Assembly: GCA_000151295.1 (NCBI GenBank)
Contig: GG745331.1
Coordinates: 492,211 to 556,210, forward strand
Origin: Allomyces macrogynus ATCC 38327
Taxonomy: Eukaryota > Blastocladiomycota > Blastocladiomycetes > Blastocladiales > Blastocladiaceae
Direction: 5' to 3'
DNA length: 64,000 nt
Positions within the stretch are counted from its first letter, which is position 1. Each line of letters begins with the position of its first letter. Made by a program: the position numbers and the translations under genes. Of the stretch, positions 43,061 to 57,601 are shown in pieces. The notes beneath the pieces are model-generated. The model saw only the letters and a program-made list of their open reading frames with translations. It was not told the origin of the DNA and did not search any database.

Positions 43061-44930
43061 ATGGCGGCCAGCAACCCTGCTTGCCCATGGGCCGCCGCCA
43101 CTGCCGCTGCCGCCGCCGCTGCCATGAACCCCGCTTGGATCAACATCCCCACCTCGTATGCACCGGTCTTTGCCACAAACGCTCCGGTCCACGCCGCCAG
43201 CGCTGCCGAATCGGATTCGTCGGCTCGAGTCTGTCCAAGGACCGGCCAAACCGCACCCTCCACTTCCGCACCCGCGGCAACGGTCGCCGCCAAGCCCGCG
43301 ACCACATCGGCGCCGGCACCCGCACCCACAAACGGCAAGCGTGCTCGTCACCCATGGTCCGACGAAGAGGTCGCCGCGCTGATGCTCGGTGTACAGCGGC
43401 ACGGCGTTGGTGGGTGGTCAGCCATGGTCGCTGACCCGGGCCTACCGTTTGATCCGCGCCGCCGTCCCGCAGATCTCAAAGACAAGTGCGTTTGCCATTT
43501 CTTCTTTTTTGGATCATCTTGGCTCATCGCTCATCGACTTTTTTTGCGTTTGTAGATGGCGGTGCATGACGACGCGCCGGCCCGCCCACGTCCCGCCCGT
43601 CCCGCTCGACGTCAATCACTTGCCGCGTGCCTACAACCCGCGCGCGCCCAAGCACATGCGCGGCGTTCCGATTCCGGGCACGCACTTTGCCGCACTTGTT
43701 CCCGTCTCCGGCACGGCGCAAAAGCGTGCACGAGAAGATGACGATGATGACCACGCTATCCCCGCCCACCGCAAGGAAACCAACATCGGCCGCGACTCGC
43801 CGTCGTTGCCTACACCGAGCACCTCGTCATTGGCCAGCTCGTCCATGTCACCATCTCCTGTTCCACCCACCATGTGCCCGTTTTCGGGTCTGTGGCGGTC
43901 CCCCGACGCGGTCGCCGCCGCTGGACTGTGCCCACGGCCCACCGACGAGCCGAGCGACTGGCTCTCCGCGTCTGACCTGTTCCAGGACGTGCCCGACTCG
44001 TGGCTCGCCACGTCGGGTCCACCGGCACTCGTCGACGCCGACCCGCTCGCTGAGTTGCTGCAGTTTAGCGACGACGAGGGCGACGAGGGTGAGAACCGGC
44101 AGTGGATGGAATCGCTGACGGTCGCGCTCACGGCGTCGCAGTCGCTCCCGCACGACACGGAAACGGCCATGCAAGTGCGGCAACGGCTTGACGTGGCTGC
44201 ACGTGCGCTCGGCGGGACCAACGACTACATTGTGCGCACCGAATCGACTACGTCGGTCGGCGCCATGTGGACCGGTTTAATTTCGCAGTGCCCCGTCGCG
44301 TCTACGGCGATGCGCAAGTGCCACGCACAGGCGGTCGCGCGGCCCGCGTCTGCGCCGGGGACGTCGCGGTGCCCGTTCAAGAACGCGCTTACGACCGCGG
44401 GCGTGGACACGTCCGATTCCTCGCCGGCGACCGCCGTCATGGCCACGCGCGGCCCGGCCGTGGCCGATCTCGTCACGGCTATCCGCCACCTCGACCCGGA
44501 AACGCGCGCGCGCACTCTCGCGATCTTGCACGGGCGCACGTTTGCTGCGGGCCAAGTGCAGTGCGTGTATCGCGAGTACTTGGTTACGCTCATGGGCCGG
44601 TACCCCGTCGATGCGTTAGCGGCTCGACCCGCAGTGACCGCCGCACCTGCGGTCAACGAGATTGTCGACGACAGTCCCTGGGCGAGTTTGCGCCGGAATC
44701 GCGCTGCGGTCGCGAATCGGCTCGCGGCATTGGATGGCGGTTCCGCCGCAGGGTCGGGCCTATGGAGGAGAATGGAGGAGCAGCGGCGCGGGTCGAGCAT
44801 GAGTATTTCGTCGAGCAACTCGCCCGTCGGCGCCATGATGGTCGGCACAGACGGCGATGAGCCTGCGATGCTCGCGTGGCCGCACGGAGGCCGGCCCACC
44901 ATGGGGCCCATGATGCCGGCGCTGCTGTAG
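43061..44930 (+). CDS. Telobox Myb-domain protein (TRF/Taz1-type DNA binding)
   Basis: Exons 43061-43485 and 43556-44930 give 599 residues. A Myb/SANT domain at about residues 92-148 reads RHPWSDEEVAALMLGVQRHG, VGGWSAMV, FDPRRRPADLKDKWR; the last part, completed only across the 70-nt intron, is the telobox DLKDKWR found in telomeric repeat-binding proteins. The rest is Ser/Pro/Ala-rich with acidic patches (REDDDDDHA) and a helical region near 400-460 (PAVADLVTAIRHLDPETRART). Telobox proteins bind TTAGGG-type repeats, but some are ordinary transcription factors. The Myb domain is near the N-terminus, whereas TRF and Taz1 carry it at the C-terminus. Confidence 0.8.
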
Positions 44931-45292
44931 CGTTGTTTAATTCTTTCTTTTGTTTGTCCGGATGCCGTTTTGTTTTTGGTTTTCGATGAATTCGAGGTCG
45001 TTGTCCGTGAGGATCGCTACTTCCACTCTTTTTCCTTCCATGAGCCCGTCGTGGGCTCCTATCTCGTCCCTATTCCTCTTGCCCGGGCCCGGTAGGCCCG
45101 TCAATAACAATCATTCCCTGAGTAAAACGACCAGATCTCTTCAGTTGTTGGACAAGGGGGAGGTGACCCAAAACCCGCCCAGGGCCTGCTGCAACTACAG
45201 GGTCGACATTCTCTTCATCGTTCTCTGAACGACCATTTCTATATTCCCGCAACTTGCTGCAATACCGGAGGAACAGTTTGCCCACCAGCATC
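44931..45292. other. Intergenic region
   Basis: AT-richer than average; no gene is seen. Confidence 0.6.
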
Positions 45293-46294
45293 ATGGACTC
45301 GAGCAGCGCACCATCATCATCATCATCATCATCATCGTCTGCACCCGGCCCGACCGCACCAGGTCCGTCTCGTTAATCCGTTTCCCGCCAAGCATGGACT
45401 TTTCAGGCCCACGGCTCTCCTATTTGCTCCATGGTCGCCGAGATCCCCAATTTTGACAAATATATCTGTTTCGGGTGCAAGATGACCAGTTGTACAAGCA
45501 CTTGCCCAAGCGCTACGGCACGCTCGACGTCAAGGTCTGTTGTCTTTATTTTTTTTTTTTTTTGCCGCCGTGACGCTCCCCATCCGCCGCTCTGGGCCCA
45601 TCCTAACTGAATTCTGCGCTTGGAGTAGGATCCATCGGTTGTCGACCACCGAGGACGGCGGCGGCCGTTTGCGCACACGTTTGTCAAGCATGCGATTGAA
45701 ACGTCTGAGTCGCCGCACACCAACAAGGGCGGGATTGTCAAGTCGACGACCGACCGCGTGGCCTCGGACGTGGCCTTGCCGCTCGACAACTTGCCCGACG
45801 AGTTTCGGCCATTCAAGCACCAGTCGCGGCCCGCCAAGGCCGATGCACGGCGCAAGCGGCTGTCGGCGACCGAGCGGCGGCGCATGCAGCTGACAGCGAT
45901 CCCGTCGGGTGTCGCGCGCGAGTACGCAACGTACGCGCCGCTGCACGCGCTCTGGCGCGCGTACATGGACGATCTGGTTGCGGGCATGGCCGACGCGGCG
46001 CTGCGTGCGGCGGCGGTCGCGAAGGCCGACTGGCACGGGGCCAAGGTGGTGGTGACGCGCGCCAAGAACCCGACGCTGGTAGGCGTGAGCGGGATCGTCG
46101 TGCAAGAGTCAGCGCGCACACTCAAGGTGGTGACCGAGGCGAACCGCGTCGTGACGGTGGCCAAGCCGGGCGCGCAGTGGACGGTGGTGCTGGGCGCGTG
46201 GAAGTACACGGTGCACGGCGACCAGGTGGCCTACCGGTCGGCCGACCGCGCGGCGCGCAAAATGAAGTCGCGCGCGACGGTCGACATGGCGTGA
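45293..46294 (+). CDS. POP4: RNase P / RNase MRP subunit POP4 (Rpp29)
   Basis: Exons 45293-45362, 45482-45534 and 45629-46294 give 262 residues. It is a protein subunit of RNase P and MRP, which process tRNA and rRNA precursors in the nucleus. A polyserine run near the N-terminus is coded by a CAT/ATC microsatellite (45311-45336). Exon 2 gives DQLYKHLPKRYGTLDVK. Exon 3 has KSTTDRVASDVALPLDNLP, a basic patch RKRLSATERRRM, YAPLHALWRAYM, and the Sm-like Rpp29 barrel (about 165-250): KADWHGAKVVVTRAKNPTLV, GIVVQESARTLKVV, YTVHGDQVAYRSADR. The length agrees with eukaryotic Rpp29. Confidence 0.9.
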
Positions 46295-46658
46295 ATTTAA
46301 GGAGGAGGTTGTTCAGGGCTGTTTGCGTTTAGCGGAGTGATTTGCGAGCCAGGATCCGGACTCGGGATCCGTGATCCGGGAGTCAGTGGGGGACAGGATG
46401 GCGCGCTCAGCAGGGCGCTGAACGTGACATGCCAGGCCTGTCGACCTGCACGCTCGCGCGACCCTTGGGCTGGGCGCGCCATGTGTGTCGTGCTCGCTGC
46501 CAGCAAACCAAAGGCAGGGCCAAAGACCAACTCTCGGCCGCCGCCGCCTCCTCGTCACTTCCTGCGTGGCCCGCCTGGAACCGTCGACTTGCTGCAGCCG
46601 CTGCTCACGCCGCGCACCGCCCTCCAACACCGCTCCTCTCTACCCGCAACGCAACACC
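46295..46658. other. Intergenic, E2 gene promoter
   Basis: Holds a cluster of GGATCC/GATCCGG-like words near 46350-46385. No gene is seen. Confidence 0.55.
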
Positions 46659-47569
<911 letters not shown>

Positions 47570-49577
47570 AAGGCGACGATTCGCGTTGGTGTGGCGGAGG
47601 GAGTATCATTGTTGCCGATCAGCGAGAAAGAGAGAGAGCGGCCGGCCGCCGCGGAAGCGTGCGGGCGGTCATAGCTGTTGTTGTTGCGTTGGGGGTTCTT
47701 GTCGATGCCGTTGAACATAATGGCGCTCGCTTTTGTTGTTGTTTGTCGACGAGTACTTTCCATTCTCGCCTCTCAACTTGCGCTCAGATCAACACAGTGA
47801 TGGGCCAACGCGGTCACACAGTCCGCGCATCGCGCCGACCAAGTCAGGCGCTCCTCGATTGCCATCATGGCGGTAGCAAGCGGGCGCGAGCCCTGCTGTG
47901 AAGTACGTCGCCGAGGAAGGTGCCCGTCAGGCCATGTCATAGTCATGAGCGAGTGACATGGCAATTCGAGAGCGCAGCATGATCCAGCAAAAGCAAACGA
48001 CCGATCCAACACGATACATATATATATACACTCCTCCTGCCCCCTTTGCTCGCTCGTCTCCGCAACACAATTCTCGCCCATGATTGATGCAGCTTAAGTC
48101 CGGTTCCCGCGCCGAGCCCCAGAGCGGATGCGACCTCCAAGCACGCGCATTCGCCAAGCACGTGTGCCGTGCGCGCGTTCAGACCCAAAGTCGCGGGGCA
48201 GATTGCATTTTGCACCATGAATACGCCCATCTAGCTCGACTCGGTGTGATCAGAGTTGCCGATGCTCAAGCTGTCCAAGGACTTTGACGGCACGCTGTCA
48301 TAACTCAAGAAATTGGCCAAGGAAGACTTTGAGCCGCGCGTGTCCGAGTCTAAGACGATTGGCGCCAACGATGCGCTCGATTCCGACTTGAGAGCAAGTT
48401 GCTCTGCGAGCTATCATAGCCATCGGCGAAGTGGAGAGCCCCGCACAATTGCGACCAACCATATCGTTGTGCTCGGGTCTGGGCCCATTTGCCAACCCAC
48501 GCGCATCAACAAGGGACCTACACTTGCTATGTGACCGGCTCACCCTCTTCACAGCGTTCTTGCTCGCTTGCAACCAAGCAGTTCATCGACGAGGCGCGCG
48601 TGTGCGGCGAGGCGATTTCTACTCGGTCTGTTGCTTGAGGCGCCATACGGCGTGCTGCTTGCGACGCCGATCGGCTATCGTATTTGTGGCAAGGAGGTGA
48701 CAATTCCGTCCGATCAGCATCTGCAGAAGGGTGTTTGCGACGTCAACGCTTGGTATAATGTCCATGCGCTCGCCAAACCATGTCGCTCAGTTACATTGGT
48801 CCAGTTCTGATCCACATCCGCTTCTGCCTCATGCTCTGCAGCACGTTGCGGTACCAGTCCGAATAGCTGCTCGTCGACCGTCGGCTTAGTCGACTCGAGA
48901 ACAACGCGTTTACGGTCTCTGATCGCGCGCGTGTGGCGCGACGCGCCCTGTGTGCTCCACGGTTTCTCTGCTCAACACCAAGAACCTGACGTAGAAGACG
49001 GTGATGTTGCTGTACACGGGCATGCGCCCGACGTCGTCTAGTCGCGACACGACGTGGATCGAGATTTCCTGGTCCAGTACCGCGAGCCAAGTCGATGGAG
49101 TATGACAGTCGGAGTACACCGATGGACCGGCCCACCACCACGTTGCCTCTGAGCGCGCGCATGCAAACCTGCTGACATGGCCGCCAAACGCGAGGCTCAA
49201 GTTGAATTCGCCGATGTCGTCTGCCGCGTCATTCTCATCGAGCGGCTTGCGATCTGTGGAAGATGCAGTGCTGGCCGCGACAGCCTTGATTTTGCTCTGA
49301 TCGCCATCAGGTGACCGCGACACGCGAGTTGGCAGTGCATCAAAGCGGCGGCGAGAGCGGCAGTGGTGTAGACTGCCACCGCCGCACCACCGCCGTCGGC
49401 CTGTTCGGCCACCCTCGGCTTGATCTGCAGGCGAACACTGAGCAGCACCTGCACGGCGCGAGCGCCCACAACTTGCTGCAAACGCTTGCCGACTGCAAGG
49501 CGAATGGTTTGCCGCCCGGCTGCGCTGTCGATCCGCTTGCCGCGACCAGCTCCAAGTCGCGATCCAGCAGGACCAGC
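47570..49577. other. Two-kb region with decayed coding traces only
   Basis: Plus-strand fragments near 48240-48780 (for example LKKLAKEDFEPRVSESKTIG, then EVTIPSDQHLQKGVCDVN) and a minus-strand frame near 49290-48910 (IGEFNLSLAFGGHVSRF, YSNITVFYVRFLVLSRE) look protein-like but are broken by stops and frame changes. No family is recognised. A TATATATA stretch lies at about 48018-48027. The right end should contain the promoter of the LRR gene. Confidence 0.35.
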
Positions 49578-51988
49578 ATGAACCGCGCAGCCAGCAGCAC
49601 GGCCACGCTCGACCGCGCCGACCTGCTCCGTGCCGCGCACACCGCCGAGCCCGTAACCTCCGTGCGCCGCCAACTCTACCCACCCGCGCGCTCAAGCAAC
49701 GGTCCCGCGCCCGCAACGCACCAGCCGGTCCCAACCGACCCGCCCGCGTGGATGCTTTGCCTGCCCATTCTCGTGCGGCTCATTCGCCGGCCCAAGACGC
49801 AGTACGACCGCTTCGCGAACGCTCCCACAGCTGCTGGTCCCATCAGCGCGTCGGCCGAATCGCTGCGCCGGTTCCGGTCCGCATCGGTCGCGTCGGAACC
49901 CGTCACGACGCCCATGAAGCCCGCTGCCATGCCCGCGAGTCCGCGGTCCATGGCTCTGCCGGCTCGCACGACCGCGTCGCAGCCACCAACCCCGACCGCG
50001 TCGGCGGCCTCGTCACTGCGCAGTGTGCGCACTGCCGACGCGACCGCCCCACCGAGCCCGGCCAACCTTACACGGCGCGTCAAGTTCAGTCTACGGCCCA
50101 AGGAACGGCACGCAAAAGGAGCTGCGGTGGTCCCGGGGCCCGAGGCCAAAGTGTCGCACGACTTGAGCCGCCGCGGATTGGAGCTGGTCACCGAGGACCT
50201 GTGGAGCGGCGTGGATCCGGACACGGTGGTCGCGGTCGATCTCTCGCAGAACCGTACGTGGACTTGATGCTCGATATCTAGGCCGCCGGAGATCTGAGCG
50301 TCAAATCGGCCCAAACGTAGGTCTCACCGAACTGCCCGAGTCGATTGAGCAGTTCTCGAACCTCAAGCGACTTTCGCTGTTCGTTTCTCGATCCGTCCAG
50401 TTCACCCACCGCCAACGATACGACTTTGACGAAGGTGTCGCGAAACGTTTTTAGCGCTCGAAACCAACTCGCGAGCCTGCCCGCCTGCCTCGAGCTGCTT
50501 CACGAATCGCTGGCCTGGCTCGACTTGACGTCGAATCCGATCCAGGGTGACACGGAACAGCTGCCGTCGCTCGTCGTGCTCGCGGCGCTTCGAAAACTCA
50601 CGGGTCTCGGGCTCAGCGAGTGCGGTCTGACCAGCCTCCCGAAAGCCGTCTTGAGCCTCCACCGACTCGTGCAGCTCGCGCTCTTCAATAACCGGCTCCA
50701 GGATGTGCCGCCGGCCATTGGCCAGCTGCGTCGGCTTGTCAAGCTCGACTTGAGCTCAAATCGGATTCGTTCGCTCCCATCCGAGGTCCGTCACCCCTTA
50801 ACGCCATGTTCGTTCGCATCTGGTGAGCTTGGACTGACTAGGGGCGGTCCAGATTGGCTCGCTCCGCAACCTCGAGTGGCTCAACTTGAGGTCTGTGAAT
50901 TTCACGCTCGACTGCGCTCGATACGAACTCGACGACTGATTTTGCCTGACCAATGGGAAGCCAGAACGAGTTGACCAAGCTCCCGTCCGACATTTGCGGA
51001 TTGAAACGGCTTCGCGAGCTGGGTCTCGGCGGGAACCAACTTTCGAGTTTGCCCGACTTGTCTCCACTTCAAGCGCTGGTTCGTTCTTCTCCTCTGAATC
51101 CGGTCGCGTGAGAACGGAACAATGACATCCATTTCGGCTCCAGCGCATTTTGACGCTGTATAGGTACGGCCCGCGCTTTCAAAGTCCCCGTCATTCTCGC
51201 TGACACAGTCGTGGAATAGCAATCAGCTAGTCGCGCTCGACCCAAGCATCCTGACGCTCGCGTACCTTGAGAAACTCGACCTCTCGCGCAACCGGCTCAC
51301 GGCGCTCCCGCCGTCGCTTTTCCTCCTCCCGCACCTGGCCTACCTCAACGTCCGCGCCAACCAGCTCACCTACCTGCCATCACGGTTCCGATACACGCGG
51401 TCTCCCTCTTCCCCGACACCCCACATCGCATCGAGTCTGCGCGCGCTCGACGTGTGCGAAAACCAACTCACGGTGATCCCCGCCGCCCTCGCGGCACTCA
51501 ACTGGCGGCACCTCGCGCTCTACTCGAACCCATGGCACGTGCCGCCCGTCGTCGGCGCGCCCATCGTGCAGTCGGTGCCGCGTACCGTGCCGCGATTGCG
51601 CACGCTTGCCGTGAATGGGATTTTGACGTCGCAGCCGCTGTTTCTCGTGCCCGAGTGCTTGTCGGCCGCGACCGTCGGGTTGCCGGACCGCGTTGTTGCG
51701 TACTTTAAGGAGCCGCGGCGGTGCGACGCGTGCGGCGGCGCGTTTACGACGGATGAGGATTTGGCGAGGGTCGATGGATGGGCCGACTCGGTGCCTGTCG
51801 TGGGGGACGACTCGGAGGCGGCTCGGAGGGAAGGGGATGGTGGTGATGAGGAGGGGGCCGCGCACGAGACGCCGTTTGAAACGGTCATGTTCTTGCGCGT
51901 GTTGGATAATCGCGATGTGCCATGCCGGTTCGCATTTTGCTCGGCCGCGTGTCGCAGCCAGTGGCCCGGCCCGCCTGCAGGAGTGTAA
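49578..51988 (+). CDS. Leucine-rich-repeat protein with a C-terminal Cys-rich segment
   Basis: Exons 49578-50253, 50321-50378, 50455-50785, 50853-50890, 50961-51078 and 51209-51988 join in phase into 666 residues. The first 220 residues are low complexity. About ten LRRs follow (LTELPESIEQFSNLKRLSL, LTSLPKAVLSLHRLVQL, LEWLNLSQNELTKLPSDI, LSSLPDLSPLQAL, LEKLDLSRNRLTALPPSL and others), the last interrupted by a short Ser/Pro loop. The C-terminus has RCDACGGAFTT and, about 70 residues later, FCSAACRSQW, two Cys pairs that could bind zinc. Similar LRR-plus-Cys architectures occur in fungal proteins of unclear role. Splice sites were chosen to keep the LxxLxLxxN pattern. Confidence 0.8.
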
Positions 51989-52477
51989 AGTTGAAAGGAA
52001 GTAATGGATATGGTGATGGTTTGGGTGGGACGCGAAACGGTATGATGCCGCTTGGCAAGAACTGATATCCAGATGACGAGAGTGAACTTGGAATCGACCC
52101 TCGTCACGACCTGCACGCGTGTTGATTATTCCTCAACGAAATTCCAGTTTATTTGTTTGGTTTGGGGAGTGCTGCAACGCCATCCCGACACTGGTCTAGC
52201 GATTTAAAAAGGAATGCGAGCTAGCCATTTGGATTATAAAAAAGGAGATGGACAAGCAATCACACAACTACGGAACAAACGAACGTGTGCTTGAACGAAC
52301 GAAAGCGAGAGAAGAAAAGGTAGGGGTACTGAGAGCAAATCACGACACCGTACCAAGCCTGCAACCACTTGGGTCACCGACACGATCTCGGCGCCGCGAC
52401 ATGGTTCGTCTTGTCCGGCCGACGCACGCGATGCGCATGCCGACCCGACTCGACAACCGAGACTTGGCACCACCGCC
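51989..52477. other. Convergent 3' intergenic region
   Basis: Between the LRR gene and the minus-strand ATP synthase gene. No gene is seen. Confidence 0.6.
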
Positions 52478-54321
<1,844 letters not shown>

Positions 54322-54820
54322 GTTGGTACTCCTTCCAGGGTCGTGCGCAACAGCGAAGGACAGCGGCGGGCAGACACGACAACAGACGTGCACTGTGGGC
54401 GAACCGCCAAACAGGAAACGACGAGCGCAGCTCGACGGCCCACAGCACAACAACACGTGCATGCACGTGCGTGATCTCCAGCCGTATTCTTTGCCGAATC
54501 ACCTTCATCGACGCATCACATGGCGTGATTCAGCCCTCATTTGCGACCATCCGCGAGCCGGCATCGCCAATCCAGCGGCGTATCCACATCGCAGTTCAGC
54601 GGATCCGGCCAGGCCTCGACTGGAATCTGGATCCAGACGGACGTACGCCAACCACTTACAACCACTCACCCACCAACAGTGACTACCCCTGCTTCCACCA
54701 ACTCGATGACTCGAACGCAAAGAGTTGTAGCAAGACTAGCCTCTGGCAAGATCACCACGCACTCTTGGACCGGATTCGTCGACGACGGCGAAGTTGTCGG
54801 TGATTAGTGCGACCACCGTC
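54322..54820. other. Divergent promoter, ATP2 / DPH7-like
   Basis: The 499 bp between the two start codons contain no gene. No clear TATA box is seen. Confidence 0.55.
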
Positions 54821-56076
54821 ATGAAACCGCCAACGGTGCAGGCCATCGACACCGAGCACTCCGCCGATTCGGTCGAGACCTGCCCGAGCCAACCCACCAC
54901 CGTCGCGCTCGGCACCTACCAGCTGCGCAAGAAGCCAGGCGATGACGGGTCCGTGGAAAATGCCAAGCCCGCCGCCCGGCTCGGGCGGCTGGTCCTCTAC
55001 ACGGCGAGCCCCGCTGGGTTGAAGGTGCTTGACTTGATCACGCCGAGAACTTTGGCCTGACCCGACGCCGGCGGTTGCTGACGGCCAGCGTCGATTTTTC
55101 CAGGAAACGCAACATGTCGACATGCCCGCGATCCTCGACATGAAGTGGGGGGCCGCAGTCGACCCGCACAGCGCGCAGGAAACACTCGCCATTGCCAACT
55201 CGGTCGGCCAAGTGCAGTTTTGGCAGCTTGCATCAACGTCGTCACCGGCAGTACCGCAACTGCGCTCGACGACCCGACGACGCTGTGCCTCTCCCTCGAC
55301 TGGGCCAATCGGCTGCCACGGTACGCGACATCGAGCGGAATCGCGCACCTCCCTCCTCCTCCCGTGATCCTGACCCTTTCCTCTTTCCCCGTCGCAGATA
55401 CCACACCGCCGACGCAAACGTTGCCGTCAGTCTCAGCACAGGTGCCGTCACCATTCTGCACTGCACCGCGACGGGCGCGACCGCAACCACCGAGTTCGCC
55501 GCGCACGACTTTGAGGCCTGGATCACGGCCTATGCGGACCCGACGACGCTCGTGACGGGCGGCGACGACATGCTGCTCAAGCTCTGGGACACGCGCACCG
55601 ACATGTCGTCGCCGATCGTGACGAGCCGGAAACACGAGGCCGGTGTGTGTTCCGCGCAGGCGCACCCAACAAAAGATCACATTCTAGCCACGGGCAGCTA
55701 CGACGAGCACGTGCTGATCTGGGACCGCCGCGCGATGCGTCAGCCGGTACACGACGTGCATGTGGGCGGCGGCGCGTGGCGGATCAAATGGCACCCGCAC
55801 GACGAAGGGAGGATGGTCATGGCGGGGATGCACGCCGGGTTCTTTGTGGTGGACGTGGCCGCTGCTGTTGGTACGTTGCCATTGGGAATCATTTCGCACC
55901 CGGCTGTCACTGACATTGGCATCGGACGCATCCTAGGCGCGACCATCACGCACTCGTACACCAAGCAAGAATCGCTCGCGTATGGCGTCGACTGGTGCCT
56001 GCCGGGTGGCTCGTACGTGGCAAGTTGCTCGTTTTACGATCATGCGTTGCATTTTTGGTCAGCAGCGATAGAGTAG
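54821..56076 (+). CDS. DPH7: DPH7-like WD40 protein (diphthine methylesterase)
   Basis: Exons 54821-55024, 55104-55320 and 55398-56076 give about 366 residues if one base is restored. Matches to the DPH7/RRT2 family: DTEHSADSVETCP, VALGTYQL, the WD repeat strands PAILDMKW and LCLSLDWANR, VTGGDDMLLKLWDTR, ATGSYDEHVLIWDRR, GAWRIKWHPHDEG and a C-terminal SLAYGVDWC...ASCSFYDHALHFWS. DPH7 removes the methyl ester from diphthine so that the last step of diphthamide formation on elongation factor 2 can occur. Between VQFWQL and ACINVV the frame shifts by one base (about 55217-55235, near TTTTGG), and the summed exon length is one short of a multiple of three. An assembly error or a real lesion is possible. 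Confidence 0.75.
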
Positions 56077-56423
56077 GGTGTGATTCTTTCTTCGGAGTGA
56101 TGGTTCGATGCAATATGTGTAGTTAGTTTTGGCTCATCGAGCAAGTAAATCCAGGGATTCCTCGCGTCCTCGCGGAGGCGTATGAAAGGAAGGAGGTAGT
56201 TCGGTAAAGTGAACGAAGCGAGTAGCGCTGGGTCATCTAGCACACGGCTCGAATATATTCGGATAGCGAAAACATGTGGATATGCGCAAGTGGGCAACGA
56301 ATCGAACATGCATACGAGTCGATCAAAGACAAAATGAAAGCAAAAATAAACTGGCGGCGCACGGCGGCTCGCGGCCAGCAAAGAGTTAGACAAAAGCAAA
56401 CGAAATGGCCAACGACTCGAGGG
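56077..56423. other. Convergent 3' intergenic region
   Basis: Between the DPH7-like and riboflavin kinase genes; no gene is seen. Confidence 0.6.
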
Positions 56424-57196
56424 TTAGTTGGTCCCATTGGCGTTGGTCGTTGCCGGTGGTGGTGGGGCCAAGAACGCGTCCGACTTGAGAGCGAGGTAGG
56501 CGGGCCGCTTCAGCGAGTGCTCCGCGACTTGAATGTCAGTCTTGATGTCGTCGATCAGTGCATCTGTTTTAGGCGTCCATCAGGTCAGTTGCTCGTCCAC
56601 GAAGCAGATGAAGAAGGTCGAGAAAGACGCATCACGTCGTACCGAGGGACGTGTAGTTCTTTTCGTCGCGAATGTAGCCAACGACAACGATGCGCAGCTC
56701 GTGGTCGTAAAAGTCCTCGTCAAATTGGTGGATAATGTGCACCTCCTACAACGACGACGTCGCAGGTCAGGCCGTGCGCGCCATAACGCAAGGAAGCCGA
56801 GAGGAAGAGAACGCACCGCCGTGCGCTTTTCGTTCTTGAAGAACGGATTCCAGCCGACGCTCATGACCATGGGGTAGACGGTCGCGTCGTTTCCGACCGA
56901 CGCCCACCCGTAGTAGATGCCGGAGCCGGATTGAACCGCGTGCGCAATGTGGTCGGCCGCTTCCTGCGGCATGTTCGCTAGCATTCACGTCGTAGATCAG
57001 CCGCGAGCCCAAAATTGATATCCTGTAAGCTTCCAATGCCAGCAAAGTTACCGGTCGGAATGCCGAGCTGCTTGCTGCCGCGCTGGAACCCGGTCATGAC
57101 GAGGCCATTGGCAAAGACGGGGTAGGGCGCTGTCGGCTCGCTGTCGCCGACAATGAGCGGACGGCCCGACGCGGAGAGCGGGATGGCGGGCGACAT
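56424..57196 (-). CDS. FMN1: Riboflavin kinase
   Basis: Exons 57196-57052, 56977-56817, 56745-56643 and 56563-56424, with introns of 74, 71 and 79 nt, give 182 residues, the normal size for monofunctional eukaryotic riboflavin kinase. It converts riboflavin to FMN with ATP. The substrate motif PTAN is at 47-50 (GIPTANMPQEAADH), completed across intron 1. YYGWASVG, PMVMSVGWNPFFKNEKRT and VHIIHQFDEDFYDHELRI, with the catalytic Glu in NEK/VHII, are all present, followed by VVVGYIRDEKNYTSLDALIDDIK. No mitochondrial presequence is obvious. It shares a divergent promoter with the IQCH-like gene. Confidence 0.95.
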
Positions 57197-57601
57197 GCTG
57201 GATTCAGAGTCGAAATCGGGCTCGGCAAACGAGTGTCACGTCGCGTGCTGGTTGATGTGGAGCACGAAGCAAGCGGGAGCGGAGCAGCAGTGGCGACTTG
57301 GCGCTGCAGCAGAGGGTCGTGCAAGAAGTCTCTGGGATCTTGGACCGCAGCGGCGCGCCGGACGTGGAGGATGTATGTATTGCCGGTGCGCGAGGTGGAG
57401 GCAGACGAGGTCGACGAGGCCGACGATGCGTCGCTGTTTTCAAAGCATGCCGTCATGGGTGATCTCGCTCTGCGTCACTGGCACGTGTCATAGTCGCGTC
57501 TCGTTGCTGCTTGAGGTCGTCTGCCATCGCGTCCTGCACGACGCCAGCGCTGTCGACCGCTGCCGACCACCGGCAACGCGACCCAACTGAGCGCAGGCAC
57601 C
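57197..57601. other. Divergent promoter, FMN1 / IQCH-like
   Basis: The 405 bp contain no supported gene. Confidence 0.55.

Noticed and set aside
48018..48027. TATATATA stretch as a promoter
   Set aside because: No start codon or coding frame at a suitable distance on either strand.
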